Shown here: positions 17,036 to 24,417 of the stretch, piece by piece | Numbering within the stretch: the stretch's first letter is position 1 | Layout of the letters: each line of letters opens with the position of its first letter | Assembly (NCBI GenBank): GCA_031276195.1 | Contig: JAISNN010000076.1 | Location: 1 to 38,534 of the forward strand | Origin: Clostridiales bacterium | GTDB lineage: Bacteria > Bacillota > Clostridia > Christensenellales > JAISNN01 | DNA: 38,534 nucleotides | Direction: 5' to 3' | Translations under genes and position numbers: made by a program | Notes under the pieces: model-generated | Told to the model about the DNA's origin: nothing | The model's database searches: none | Seen by the model: the letters and a program-made list of their open reading frames with translations, nothing else

Positions 17036-17300
17036 AACGCGAAAAAAACGCCCAACCTTAATATACAAAAAAGCATACAACGCAATAAGAGCGAAAAAAC
17101 GCAAAGTCTTAACGCGAAAAAAACGCCCAACCTTAATATGGAAAAAAGCATACAACCGCAATAAGAGCGAAAAAACGCAAAGTCTTAACGCGAAAAAAAC
17201 GCCCAATCTTAATATAAAAAAAGCATACAACCGCAATAAGAGCAAAAAAATACCGAATCTTAACGCGAAAAAACGCCTAATACCGATATATAAAAACGTC
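17036..17300. repeat. 75-bp tandem repeat in the ECF gene leader
   Basis: Units beginning AACGCGAAAAAAACGCCC lie at 17036, 17111, 17187 and 17262 (period 75-76 bp; about 3.5 copies). An open frame of about 100 very lysine-rich codons runs through the array. Its start is at the predicted transcription start and it has no ribosome binding site, so I treat it as leader RNA rather than a gene. Confidence 0.9.
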
Positions 17301-17368
17301 TAACCGCAAAATATTAGAAAATACAAAGCACGCAAACCTTGCCCGCCGCGCAAAAAAAAGGAGAGAAA

Positions 17369-18109
17369 ATGCCGCTTTCAAAAAAGAAATTCAGCGCGTC
17401 CGCGATCGCAAAAATCGCCGTCTTTACCGCAATCGCCTTTGTTTTATATCTTTCAAAATTCAACTTGCCCGTAATTTTTCCTTCTTTTTTGGAAATGCAA
17501 TTTTCCGATCTTCCCGCGTTGATCGGCGGTTTTGTGATGGGGCCGGTCGAGGGCTGTCTGATAATTATTTTTAAAGGTCTTTTAAAACTCCCCTTGTCGT
17601 CCACGGGCTTCGTCGGCGAACTTGGCGACATCATTATCGGCATATGTTTTGTCTTGCCGGCCTCCCTGCTTTTCCGCGTTTTCAAGAAAAATCCGCACCT
17701 TCGCGCGGGCAATCTTTTCGCTGCGCTTTCCCTTATACTTTCCGCTCTGATTCACATAAACGGCAGGCAGATAAAGGTACGCGAAAAGACGGTACTATAC
17801 CGCGAAAAAGAAAGCGAAATCGACGTGTTTTTCGCCCTTCTCGCGGGTGTTTTGATCTCTATGCTCGCGGCGGTGATCGTCAATCGTTTTTTGCTTGTTC
17901 CGTTCTATGTCGAGTTTTTTTTCAAGGGCAATTTCGGCATACTTTTGGGCATCGTCGCCCCGCTCTACCCGAACGTATCGATCGAAAATTTCTATTCGTA
18001 CTACCTTTCCCTCGCGGTTGTTCCTTTCAATCTCATTCGCGGCGGACTTTCGGCGGCTTTCACCTTTTTGGTATATAAACGACTCGGACGCTTTCTCGAC
18101 AAATTCTAA
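17369..18109 (+). CDS. ECF transporter S component, RibU/FmnP-like
   Basis: A 246-residue membrane protein. MQFSDLPALIGGFVMGPVEGCLIIIFKGLLK and GFVGELGDIIIG match the substrate-binding subunit of riboflavin-type ECF transporters, which work with a shared energising module (EcfA, EcfA', EcfT), not encoded here. Riboflavin is the likely substrate but is not proven. I chose the ATG at 17369 for its AAAGGAGAG; a start 30 bases earlier lacks one. Residues 114-155 (GNLFAALSLILSALIHI and following) look longer than usual. Residues 139-147, EKTVLYREK, are a translated copy of the dispersed palindrome. Confidence 0.88.
   Translation: MPLSKKKFSASAIAKIAVFTAIAFVLYLSKFNLPVIFPSFLEMQFSDLPALIGGFVMGPVEGCLIIIFKGLLKLPLSSTGFVGELGDIIIGICFVLPASLLFRVFKKNPHLRAGNLFAALSLILSALIHINGRQIKVREKTVLYREKESEIDVFFALLAGVLISMLAAVIVNRFLLVPFYVEFFFKGNFGILLGIVAPLYPNVSIENFYSYYLSLAVVPFNLIRGGLSAAFTFLVYKRLGRFLDKF
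17788..17804. repeat. Palindromic element inside the ECF coding sequence
   Basis: GACGGTACTATACCGCG keeps the perfect 13-bp core CGGTACTATACCG and differs from the consensus only at the first two bases. It is read as EKTVLYREK, the same frame and nearly the same peptide as the intergenic copies give on the sense side (EKNAVLYREK). Confidence 0.88.
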
Positions 18110-18112
18110 AAC

Positions 18113-18425
18113 GGCATTTCAAAATACGCTTTTTAAATAGAGATTTTTCTTTTTCGTATTTCAAAATTTCGGATTTTAAAACCGATTTTTTTCGGATTTT
18201 AAAATTGCGTTTTTAGGAACGCACTTTTCTTTTTTTTGAATTTCAAAATACGTTTTTGGGAGAAAAGACTTCCCCTTTTTCGTATTTCAAAATACGTTTT
18301 TTGTGGAAAAGACTTCTCTTTTTTCGTGTTTAAAAGTACGTTTTTAGGAACGCACTTTTCTTTTTTTTTGCATTTCAAAATACGTTTTTGGGAACGCACT
18401 TTTCTTTTTTTTTAATTTCAAAATT
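18113..18425. repeat. 44-bp tandem repeat after the ECF gene
   Basis: Units with CAAAATACGTTTTTGGGA or variants have CGTTTTT at about 18208, 18251, 18295, 18339 and 18383. The period is 43-44 bp, with an older copy near 18120. Minus-strand open frames here are repeat translation. The gap 18110-18596 holds nothing else except the terminator at 18520-18548. Confidence 0.9.
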
Positions 18426-18519
18426 GCAGACTTTAAAAATATTTTCCCTTTTTTTCAAAATTAAAGAACGGTTTTACCGGAATAAAAATTTGCTTGCCGT
18501 CATTCGTCGAGAACACATA

Positions 18520-18548
18520 AAAACACCCATCCTACGGAGGGGTGTTTT
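18520..18548 (-). terminator. Terminator between ECF and lipoprotein genes
   Basis: AAAACACCC (18520-18528) pairs with GGGTGTTTT (18540-18548), with an inner TCC/GGA. A/T flanks suit both directions. It lies 48 bases past the stop of the lipoprotein gene and also closes the ECF transcript. Confidence 0.88.
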
Positions 18549-18596
18549 GTATTATAAAGGCTAAAAGTTTTCCTACTCATTCTTAAAGTAAAAACC

Positions 18597-19004
18597 TCAT
18601 TGCTTTTGAAACGTATAAACGACGATTCTATTCCCGTCTGAGTATCTTGTCAGCGTGATAGTTTTTTCTTTTTTGTTCCATTCTTCTTTATCGGTCAGGG
18701 GGTCTTTTGCGGTGCGGTAAAAAACGAGGGCTTTCTTTTCATACGCCCAATCACCCTCCTCCTTGTAATGAACGCCGTCTTTTTTCGTATAATACTCCCA
18801 CACGTAGCGGTTTTGACCGCCTTTGGAATTCATCGTCAAGGTATGCGATTTAAAATATTCCATAGTTTCGATTTTCGCGCTGTCGTCTACGGCGGTCAGT
18901 TTATACTTGCCCTTTATTTGACCCGTCTCGCAAGAAACCAAGACGGTAAACGAGAGCGACACAAACGCTATCAACAACAAAATTTTTACACTTTTATTTT
19001 TCAT
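18597..19004 (-). CDS. Small lipoprotein, lipocalin-like
   Basis: A 135-residue protein. A basic start (MKNKSVK), a hydrophobic stretch and the lipobox LVSC at residues 22-25 mark a lipoprotein anchored outside the cell membrane. The mature part is beta-rich: GKYKLTAVDD, HTLTMNSKGG, YVWEYYTKKDGVHYKEEGDW, ALVFYR, TITLTRYSDGNRIVVYTFQK. This strand pattern resembles small lipocalin-like domains of unknown ligand. I chose the start at 19004 over an in-frame start 51 bases earlier because the signal peptide begins here and GAGGTG precedes it by ten bases. Confidence 0.75.
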   Translation of the reverse strand: MKNKSVKILLLIAFVSLSFTVLVSCETGQIKGKYKLTAVDDSAKIETMEYFKSHTLTMNSKGGQNRYVWEYYTKKDGVHYKEEGDWAYEKKALVFYRTAKDPLTDKEEWNKKEKTITLTRYSDGNRIVVYTFQKQ

Positions 19005-19143
19005 CGAACGTAAACACCTCTTCAATGCGGTTGTTTTAATTAAGGATTTTATCAAAGGATTTTTTTTATGGAATGAAATATTTTTTTAATGAAAGATTTT
19101 CTTGCGGAATATACGGATTAAAAGTTTAGTTAGTATACTTACG

Positions 19144-19653
19144 TCATATTTTATTAAACTCGAATCTTGTAACGACATATTTATTCCCTTGAATGATCAA
19201 GGTATTGCTTTCAAAATCGTAATCGAAGCGGTGGAATCCGTATTCCGACGGTTTTTTACTCAATTTATCGGGCGTAAACACGGGCATACTGCCGTTATTA
19301 TTTGAAAAACTGCCCGTCATATAAATGCCCTCTTTCAGGGCGTCGACGATATCTCTCACCTGTTGTTCCGTGGGTTTATCCAACAGCGCGTCTTTTATCA
19401 TTTTCTGCGTTTCTTCGCTGTCGAGATATTCGTAATTAAATTCTACGTTAACGGAAAACTTTCTCCCCGTCGTCAAAATGACCGTCGCGTCGCTGAACGC
19501 CCTCTCGATATCGATATTATATTTCCCCGAAAGTTCCATTTTGGAAATATAAAACTTTCCCGCCATTCTTTTTTCATACCTTGTCGGGCAGCTTGTCAGC
19601 GAAAATACGCAAACAAAAACTAAACATATAAACAAAAATTTCCGTTTGCTCAT
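19144..19653 (-). CDS. Small lipoprotein, same type as its neighbour
   Basis: A 169-residue protein with signal peptide MSKRKFLFICLVFVCVF and lipobox LTSC (residues 19-22). The mature part opens with a GKFYISKMELSGKY strand, has DATVILTTGRKFSV, a helical middle (KMIKDALLDKPTEQQVRDIV), and ends with TLIIQGNKYVVTRFEF. The strand layout resembles the downstream lipoprotein, so they may be distant paralogues. The ATG at 19653 has AAGGGAG. A 15-base G tract lies 95 bp upstream. Function unknown. Confidence 0.72.
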   Translation of the reverse strand: MSKRKFLFICLVFVCVFSLTSCPTRYEKRMAGKFYISKMELSGKYNIDIERAFSDATVILTTGRKFSVNVEFNYEYLDSEETQKMIKDALLDKPTEQQVRDIVDALKEGIYMTGSFSNNNGSMPVFTPDKLSKKPSEYGFHRFDYDFESNTLIIQGNKYVVTRFEFNKI

Positions 19654-19747
19654 TCGGTCTCCCTTTACGCGCTTGTTATGCCGGCGAACGACAACAAAAG
19701 CCGGCATAGCGGTATTTTTTTATTTTTTGCCTTGCGGCGGTGTGTGT

Positions 19748-19762
19748 GGGGGGGGGGGGGGG
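19748..19762. repeat. Homopolymer tract G15
   Basis: Fifteen consecutive G on the plus strand (C15 in the sense of the lipoprotein gene at 19653), preceded by TGTGTGT. It lies in the presumed promoter or leader region. Long G/C tracts of this kind often vary in length. Confidence 0.9.
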
Positions 19763-19860
19763 ACGACGCAGTCCGTATCTTTTACGTTTTTAATATCTTT
19801 TGCCTTTTTAAATTTCCGCTTTACCGCGAAAAAGCGGTTCGGTCTTTGTTTTTGCCGCCT

Positions 19861-20045
19861 TATATTTAAGTATTAAAATTTGTCTTTACTATCTTATATT
19901 TCGGTATTAAAATTTGCCTTTACCGCCTTATATTTCGGTTTTATAATTTGCTTTCACTGTCTTTATTCGGTTTTATAATTTACTTTCTTACCTTTATCCG
20001 AGATTAAAATATGCTTTTGTCGCCTTTTAACCGAGATTAAATCCC
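19861..20045. repeat. Degenerate repeat of about 33 bp
   Basis: The motif TATTAAAATTTG or TTTTATAATTTG with CTTTA/TTCGG recurs at about 19871, 19905, 19939 and 19971, then fades. The core word is shared with the ABC-operon gap (TATTATAAAATTTG). The rest of the gap 19654-20411 is AT-rich, with a terminator at 20255-20288. Confidence 0.7.
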
Positions 20046-20254
20046 CGTTAAACCCGGAATTTTGACCGAAAGAGAACGAAACGCACAAAGTTACACTTCT
20101 CCTTATCTATATTATAAAGCATCTTTTCCAAATGTCAATATGTTTTTTAAAAAAAATTCCAAATAAATGAAACTTTTTTTCATTTTTGTTGCTTTTTTCG
20201 TGTTCTCCCGAATTTTTCACGGACATTTTTTTAATTCTTCAAAAAAATAAACCG

Positions 20255-20288
20255 ACGCGCCGATTTTCATTCTCAAAAAACGGCGCGT
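20255..20288 (-). terminator. Terminator after the GH13 gene
   Basis: ACGCGCCG (20255-20262) and CGGCGCGT (20281-20288) form an 8-bp GC-rich stem with an 18-nt loop. On the minus strand a T-rich run (TTTATTTTTTT) follows. Confidence 0.75.
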
Positions 20289-20411
20289 TTCATTCATTTT
20301 TTTAACGATTCAAATTATATAATCCAAACCTCTCGACCGGCTTGCGGTTGCATTCAAAAACAAACGCAAACCGTTTACCGAACCGTCCGCAATACGAATT
20401 CTAAAAAAACC

Positions 20412-22097
20412 TCAACCTACGACGATACATTCATACGGGCGCAAAGTTTCCGCGTTCAAATCGGTTTCGGCATAGTTCGAGAGCAAAACGCGTCCGCGCG
20501 CCCCGTTCCCGAACACCGCTTTCCCGTCGAACGGCACGTCCTCCGCGCAAAAATTGCATACGACGGTCAATTTTTTCCCCTTCCAAACCCTCTCGTAGGC
20601 GTAGATTTTGCGGCTTTCGGCATAGATCGGCAGTTCGTCGTACGTCCCGTTTATAACGATTTCGTTTCCTTTTCTCAGCGCGATCAATTTTTTAAAGAAA
20701 TTCAAAACCGAATCGGGATCGTTTTTCGCCTCCTCGACGTTGATCGAAGTGTAGTTTTCGTTGACCTTGATCCACGGTTCGGCGGCGGAAAAGCCCGCGT
20801 TTTTTTCCGCGCTCCACTGCATAGGCGTTCTGGCGTTGTCGCGGCTGATTTTTTGGAGGGTTTTCATCGCGAATCCCTTCAAAAACGGCGCGTATTTTTT
20901 TACGATTTTAAGGGCGTTTCTCGACATAATATCGACGTGGTCGCTCTCGTCGCGGAAGGTGGTGTTCGTCATTCCGATTTCCTGTCCTTGATAGACATAG
21001 GGCGTTCCTTGCTGAAAATATATCATCACCGCAAGCATTTTCGCGCTAAGTTTCCTCAGTCCGTCGTCCATATCCGGATTGTCGTTTATATAGCGCGAGA
21101 CGCACCTCGGCTGGTCGTGATTTTCGAGATAGAGGCTGTTCCAGCCCTTGCCGTAAAGTCCCTTCTGCCACTTTGAAAAAATCGCCTTAGTCCTCTTGTG
21201 ATTGACCTTCAAAGGGATAATCTGCATAATCGCGTTCCCCGTCTGCTGCTCGAATTGAAACACCGTGTCCAATTCGTCCCTCTCCTCGCCCGTATACAAT
21301 ATCGCTTGTTCGACGGTTACGCCCGCCGCCTCGCCGACCGTCATACAGTCGTATTTCGAGAGAACCTCGCGGTTTAGTTCGTTTAGGTATTTATGAATAT
21401 TCGGACCGTGCGTAAACATATCGTCGCCCAAGAGTTTTCCGTTAGGAAGCCCTTCGACTTTCGAGATATAGGTTATCACGTCGCAGCGGAAACCGTCGCA
21501 GCCGAGATCCAGCCAATATTTCACGAGATCTTGAACTTCTTTCCGGACTTTCGGATTGTCCCAATTCAGATCGGGCTGTTTTTTTGAAAAGAGGTGGAGA
21601 TAAAATTCCTCCGTCGTTTCGTCGTATTCCCACGCCGAACCGCCGAAGCGCGAAATCCAATTATTCGGCGGTTTTTTGCCGTCTTTGCCCCGTCCTTTTT
21701 TCCAGAAATAGTAGCCGCGGTAGGGGTTGTCCTTGCTTTTTCTGCTCTCTTTGAACCATTCGTGTTCGTCGGAGGTGTGGTTGACGACGAGATCCATAAC
21801 GAGTTTTATGCCTCTGTCGTGCATACCTTTGACCATCTCTTTCCAATCGTCCAGCGTGCCGAATTCGTCCATAATATCGCGGTAGTCGCTGATATCGTAG
21901 CCGTTGTCGTCGTTTGGCGACTTATAGCAGGGCGACAGCCAAACCGCCGTAATCCCCAACTCTTCGAGATAGTCCAGCCGGCTTATGATTCCGCGTATGT
22001 CGCCGATTCCGTCGCCGTTTCCGTCGCAAAAACTTCTGGGATAGATTTGATAGATAAAAGCGTCTTTGTACCACCTTGTTTTGACCGGATTTGCCAT
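20412..22097 (-). CDS. GH13 alpha-glucosidase, oligo-1,6-glucosidase type
   Basis: A 561-residue cytoplasmic protein, the usual length for GH13 subfamily 31. The N-terminal WYKDAFIYQIYPRSFCDGNGDG is diagnostic. Catalytic residues are the nucleophile Asp206 in GFRCDV, the acid/base Glu256 in TVGEAAG and the third Asp in ENHDQPR. Val207 after the nucleophile is the residue linked with alpha-1,6 preference in the family (alpha-1,4 enzymes have Ala or Thr), so isomalto-oligosaccharides or panose are likely substrates. No signal peptide is present, so sugars must be imported; no sugar transporter is adjacent. The ATG follows AAAGGGGGA. Trehalose-6-phosphate hydrolase is a less likely alternative. 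Confidence 0.92.
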   Translation of the reverse strand: MANPVKTRWYKDAFIYQIYPRSFCDGNGDGIGDIRGIISRLDYLEELGITAVWLSPCYKSPNDDNGYDISDYRDIMDEFGTLDDWKEMVKGMHDRGIKLVMDLVVNHTSDEHEWFKESRKSKDNPYRGYYFWKKGRGKDGKKPPNNWISRFGGSAWEYDETTEEFYLHLFSKKQPDLNWDNPKVRKEVQDLVKYWLDLGCDGFRCDVITYISKVEGLPNGKLLGDDMFTHGPNIHKYLNELNREVLSKYDCMTVGEAAGVTVEQAILYTGEERDELDTVFQFEQQTGNAIMQIIPLKVNHKRTKAIFSKWQKGLYGKGWNSLYLENHDQPRCVSRYINDNPDMDDGLRKLSAKMLAVMIYFQQGTPYVYQGQEIGMTNTTFRDESDHVDIMSRNALKIVKKYAPFLKGFAMKTLQKISRDNARTPMQWSAEKNAGFSAAEPWIKVNENYTSINVEEAKNDPDSVLNFFKKLIALRKGNEIVINGTYDELPIYAESRKIYAYERVWKGKKLTVVCNFCAEDVPFDGKAVFGNGARGRVLLSNYAETDLNAETLRPYECIVVG

Positions 22098-22201
22098 AAA
22101 AATTTTCCCCCTTTCGGATATGAATTTGATTTCGGAACGCGCGCGGTTCCGTTTTGTTTTTAGCGCGCGGTTTTTATTTTCTTAGGACAATCTTTCGTTT
22201 T

Positions 22202-22415
22202 GCATAGTATTCTATTTTTTAATTCTTCCGCGTTTCGCAGTATTCTATGTTTGTTTTTTTTGCTTTTGCATAGTATTCTGATTTAGGACGTTTTCTTGCC
22301 TTTTTATGCCGTATATTTTTTACTTTTTTCGTTTTGCATAGTATGCTGCTTTTCGCTTTTTCCGCATTTCGCAGTATTCTAAGTTTTGTTTTTTTGCTTT
22401 TGCAGAGTATTCCGT
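22202..22415. repeat. TAGTATTCTA repeat cluster 2
   Basis: Six copies of GCATAGTATTCTA or close variants (GCAGTATTCTATG, GCATAGTATGCTG, GCAGAGTATTCCG) lie at about 22202, 22237, 22267, 22335, 22371 and 22402. T-rich sequence separates them. With the palindrome at 22433 this accounts for the gap 22098-22469; no gene is present. Confidence 0.85.
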
Positions 22416-22432
22416 TTTTCCGCGTTTTTCTA

Positions 22433-22449
22433 TGCGGCTCTATACCGCG
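22433..22449. repeat. Palindromic element, diverged copy 3' of lepA
   Basis: TGCGGCTCTATACCGCG matches the dispersed palindrome with changed outer and central bases. It lies 20 bp beyond the lepA stop. Confidence 0.65.
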
Positions 22450-22469
22450 TTATACGCGCTTAAAATTCT

Positions 22470-24290
22470 CTACTTGTCAAACTTCAATATGGTCGAAAAA
22501 GCCTCGCTCGGAATCTCAACGCTCCCCATTTGGCGCATACGTTTCTTGCCCTCTTTCTGTTTTTCGAGGAGTTTTTTCTTTCTCGTTATGTCGCCGCCGT
22601 AGCACTTCGCCAAAACGTCCTTTCTCATCGCCTTGACCGTTTCTCTCGCTATGACCTTGCCCGAAACGGCGGCTTGAATCGGAATCTCGAACATCTGCCG
22701 CGGAATGACGTCCTTTAATTTTTCCGCGATACTGCGTCCCCGGGCGTACGCCTTATCCCTATGCACGATAAAACTCAGCGCGTCGCAAATCTCGCCGTTC
22801 AGCATAATGTCGAGTTTTACAAGACGGCTTTCCTTATATCCCGCGGTTTCATAGTCGAGGCTGGCATATCCGCGGCTGCGCGATTTCAGCGCGTCAAAAA
22901 AATCGTAAATAATTTCGTTCAGCGGAATGTCATAACTAAGTTTGACGCGGTTCGCGTCGATATACGTCAGGTCGATATACGTTCCGCGCTTTTCCTGGCA
23001 GAGATCCATAATCGCGCCGACGTATTCGGGCGGCGTAAAGATATACGCTTTGACGACGGGTTCTTCCATCGCCGCGATTTCGGAGACGTTCGGGAGGTTG
23101 GAGGGATTGTCGATAAAGAGTTCGTCGCCGTTCGTTTTCGTGATTTTGTACGACACGCTGGGCGCGGTGGTTATAAGGTCGAGATCGAACTCTCTTTCCA
23201 GCCGCTCTTCGATAATTTCCATATGCAAAAGCCCCAAAAAGCCGCAGCGAAACCCGAATCCCAAAGCCTGCGAGACTTCCGGGTCAAATTTTAGGGACGC
23301 GTCGTTGAGTTTCAGCCTGTCGAGGGCGTCTTTGAGGTCGTTATACCTGCCGCCGTCCGCGGGATAGATGCCCGCGAAAACCACGGGAATGACCTCCTTA
23401 TACCCCTTCAACGGGATGTCCGCCCCTCCGTTTTGAAGAGTTATCGTATCGCCCGCCGACGCGTCCCTAACGTTTTTTATACTCGCCGCGATATACCCGA
23501 CGTCGCCCGCCGAAAGTTTTTGAACGGGCAGCATTTTAGGCGACAGCACGCCGACCTCTACGACGTCGAATTCCTTTCCCGTGTTCATAAGGCGGATTTT
23601 TTCCCCCGCGGATATATGACCGTCCTTGACGCGGATAAAGCAAATCGCCCCCTTGAAATTGTCATAAAAGGAGTCGAAAATCAACGCTCTGAGGGGCGCG
23701 TTTTCGTCGCCCGACGGGGGCGGCAATTTTTCCGCGACGGCGTCCAAAAGGTATGAAATTCCCGTTCCGTCCTTCGCCGAGATGAGGGGTATATCCTCCG
23801 CCGAAAGCCCGATAACGTCCTCTATTTCCTTTTTCGTCTTTTCGATATCCGCGCTTTGGAGATCGATTTTGTTTACGACGGGGAGGATTTCGAGATCGTT
23901 ATCGAGGGCGAGATAGGCGTTTGTCAGCGTCTGCGCCTCAATTCCCTGCGTCGCGTCCACGACGAGAAGCGCGCCCTCGCATGCGGCGAGAGAGCGGGAA
24001 ACCTCATAGGTAAAATCGACGTGTCCGGGGGTGTCGATGAGGTTAAAGGTGTATTCCTCCCCCTTATATTTATAAAACATACGGACTGGTTGCAGTTTTA
24101 TAGTGATTCCCCTTTCGCGCTCTATGTCCATACTGTCGAGAAGTTGTTCTTTCATATCGCGTTCCGAAACCGTCCCCGTATTTTCGAGAATCCTGTCCGC
24201 AAGCGTACTTTTGCCGTGGTCGATATGCGCGACTATGCAAAAGTTTCTGATAAATTTTTGTCTGTCCCGTGCGTCCTTTTCGTTCGGCAT
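22470..24290 (-). CDS. lepA: Elongation factor 4 (LepA), translational GTPase
   Basis: A 606-residue protein of standard LepA length. G1 is [13 protein letters not shown], the switch region holds [11 protein letters not shown]3 is DTPGHVDF, G4 NKID and G5 SAKDG. The LepA-specific C-terminal domain includes [14 protein letters not shown], then YASLDYE and the final [21 protein letters not shown]. LepA acts on ribosomes, back-translocating or aiding assembly. The ATG has AAAGGAGC just upstream. In spore-formers lepA often precedes hemN or hrcA; here the GH13 gene follows after a 372-bp repeat-filled gap. Confidence 0.97.
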   Translation of the reverse strand: MPNEKDARDRQKFIRNFCIVAHIDHGKSTLADRILENTGTVSERDMKEQLLDSMDIERERGITIKLQPVRMFYKYKGEEYTFNLIDTPGHVDFTYEVSRSLAACEGALLVVDATQGIEAQTLTNAYLALDNDLEILPVVNKIDLQSADIEKTKKEIEDVIGLSAEDIPLISAKDGTGISYLLDAVAEKLPPPSGDENAPLRALIFDSFYDNFKGAICFIRVKDGHISAGEKIRLMNTGKEFDVVEVGVLSPKMLPVQKLSAGDVGYIAASIKNVRDASAGDTITLQNGGADIPLKGYKEVIPVVFAGIYPADGGRYNDLKDALDRLKLNDASLKFDPEVSQALGFGFRCGFLGLLHMEIIEERLEREFDLDLITTAPSVSYKITKTNGDELFIDNPSNLPNVSEIAAMEEPVVKAYIFTPPEYVGAIMDLCQEKRGTYIDLTYIDANRVKLSYDIPLNEIIYDFFDALKSRSRGYASLDYETAGYKESRLVKLDIMLNGEICDALSFIVHRDKAYARGRSIAEKLKDVIPRQMFEIPIQAAVSGKVIARETVKAMRKDVLAKCYGGDITRKKKLLEKQKEGKKRMRQMGSVEIPSEAFSTILKFDK

Positions 24291-24417
24291 ACCGCTCCTT
24301 TCGATTTAACGGATAATTTGATTTTTGAATGATTGTCTTGAAATTGATTTTGATTATTTAAAGTTTGCTTTTGAATTCTTATCTTAAATTTGACGTTGAA
24401 TAAGTTTTAGTTGACCG

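Noticed and set aside
16998-17303. Lysine-rich open frame of about 100 codons before the ECF gene
   Set aside because: It is a translation of the 75-bp repeat, starts at the predicted transcription start and lacks a ribosome binding site.
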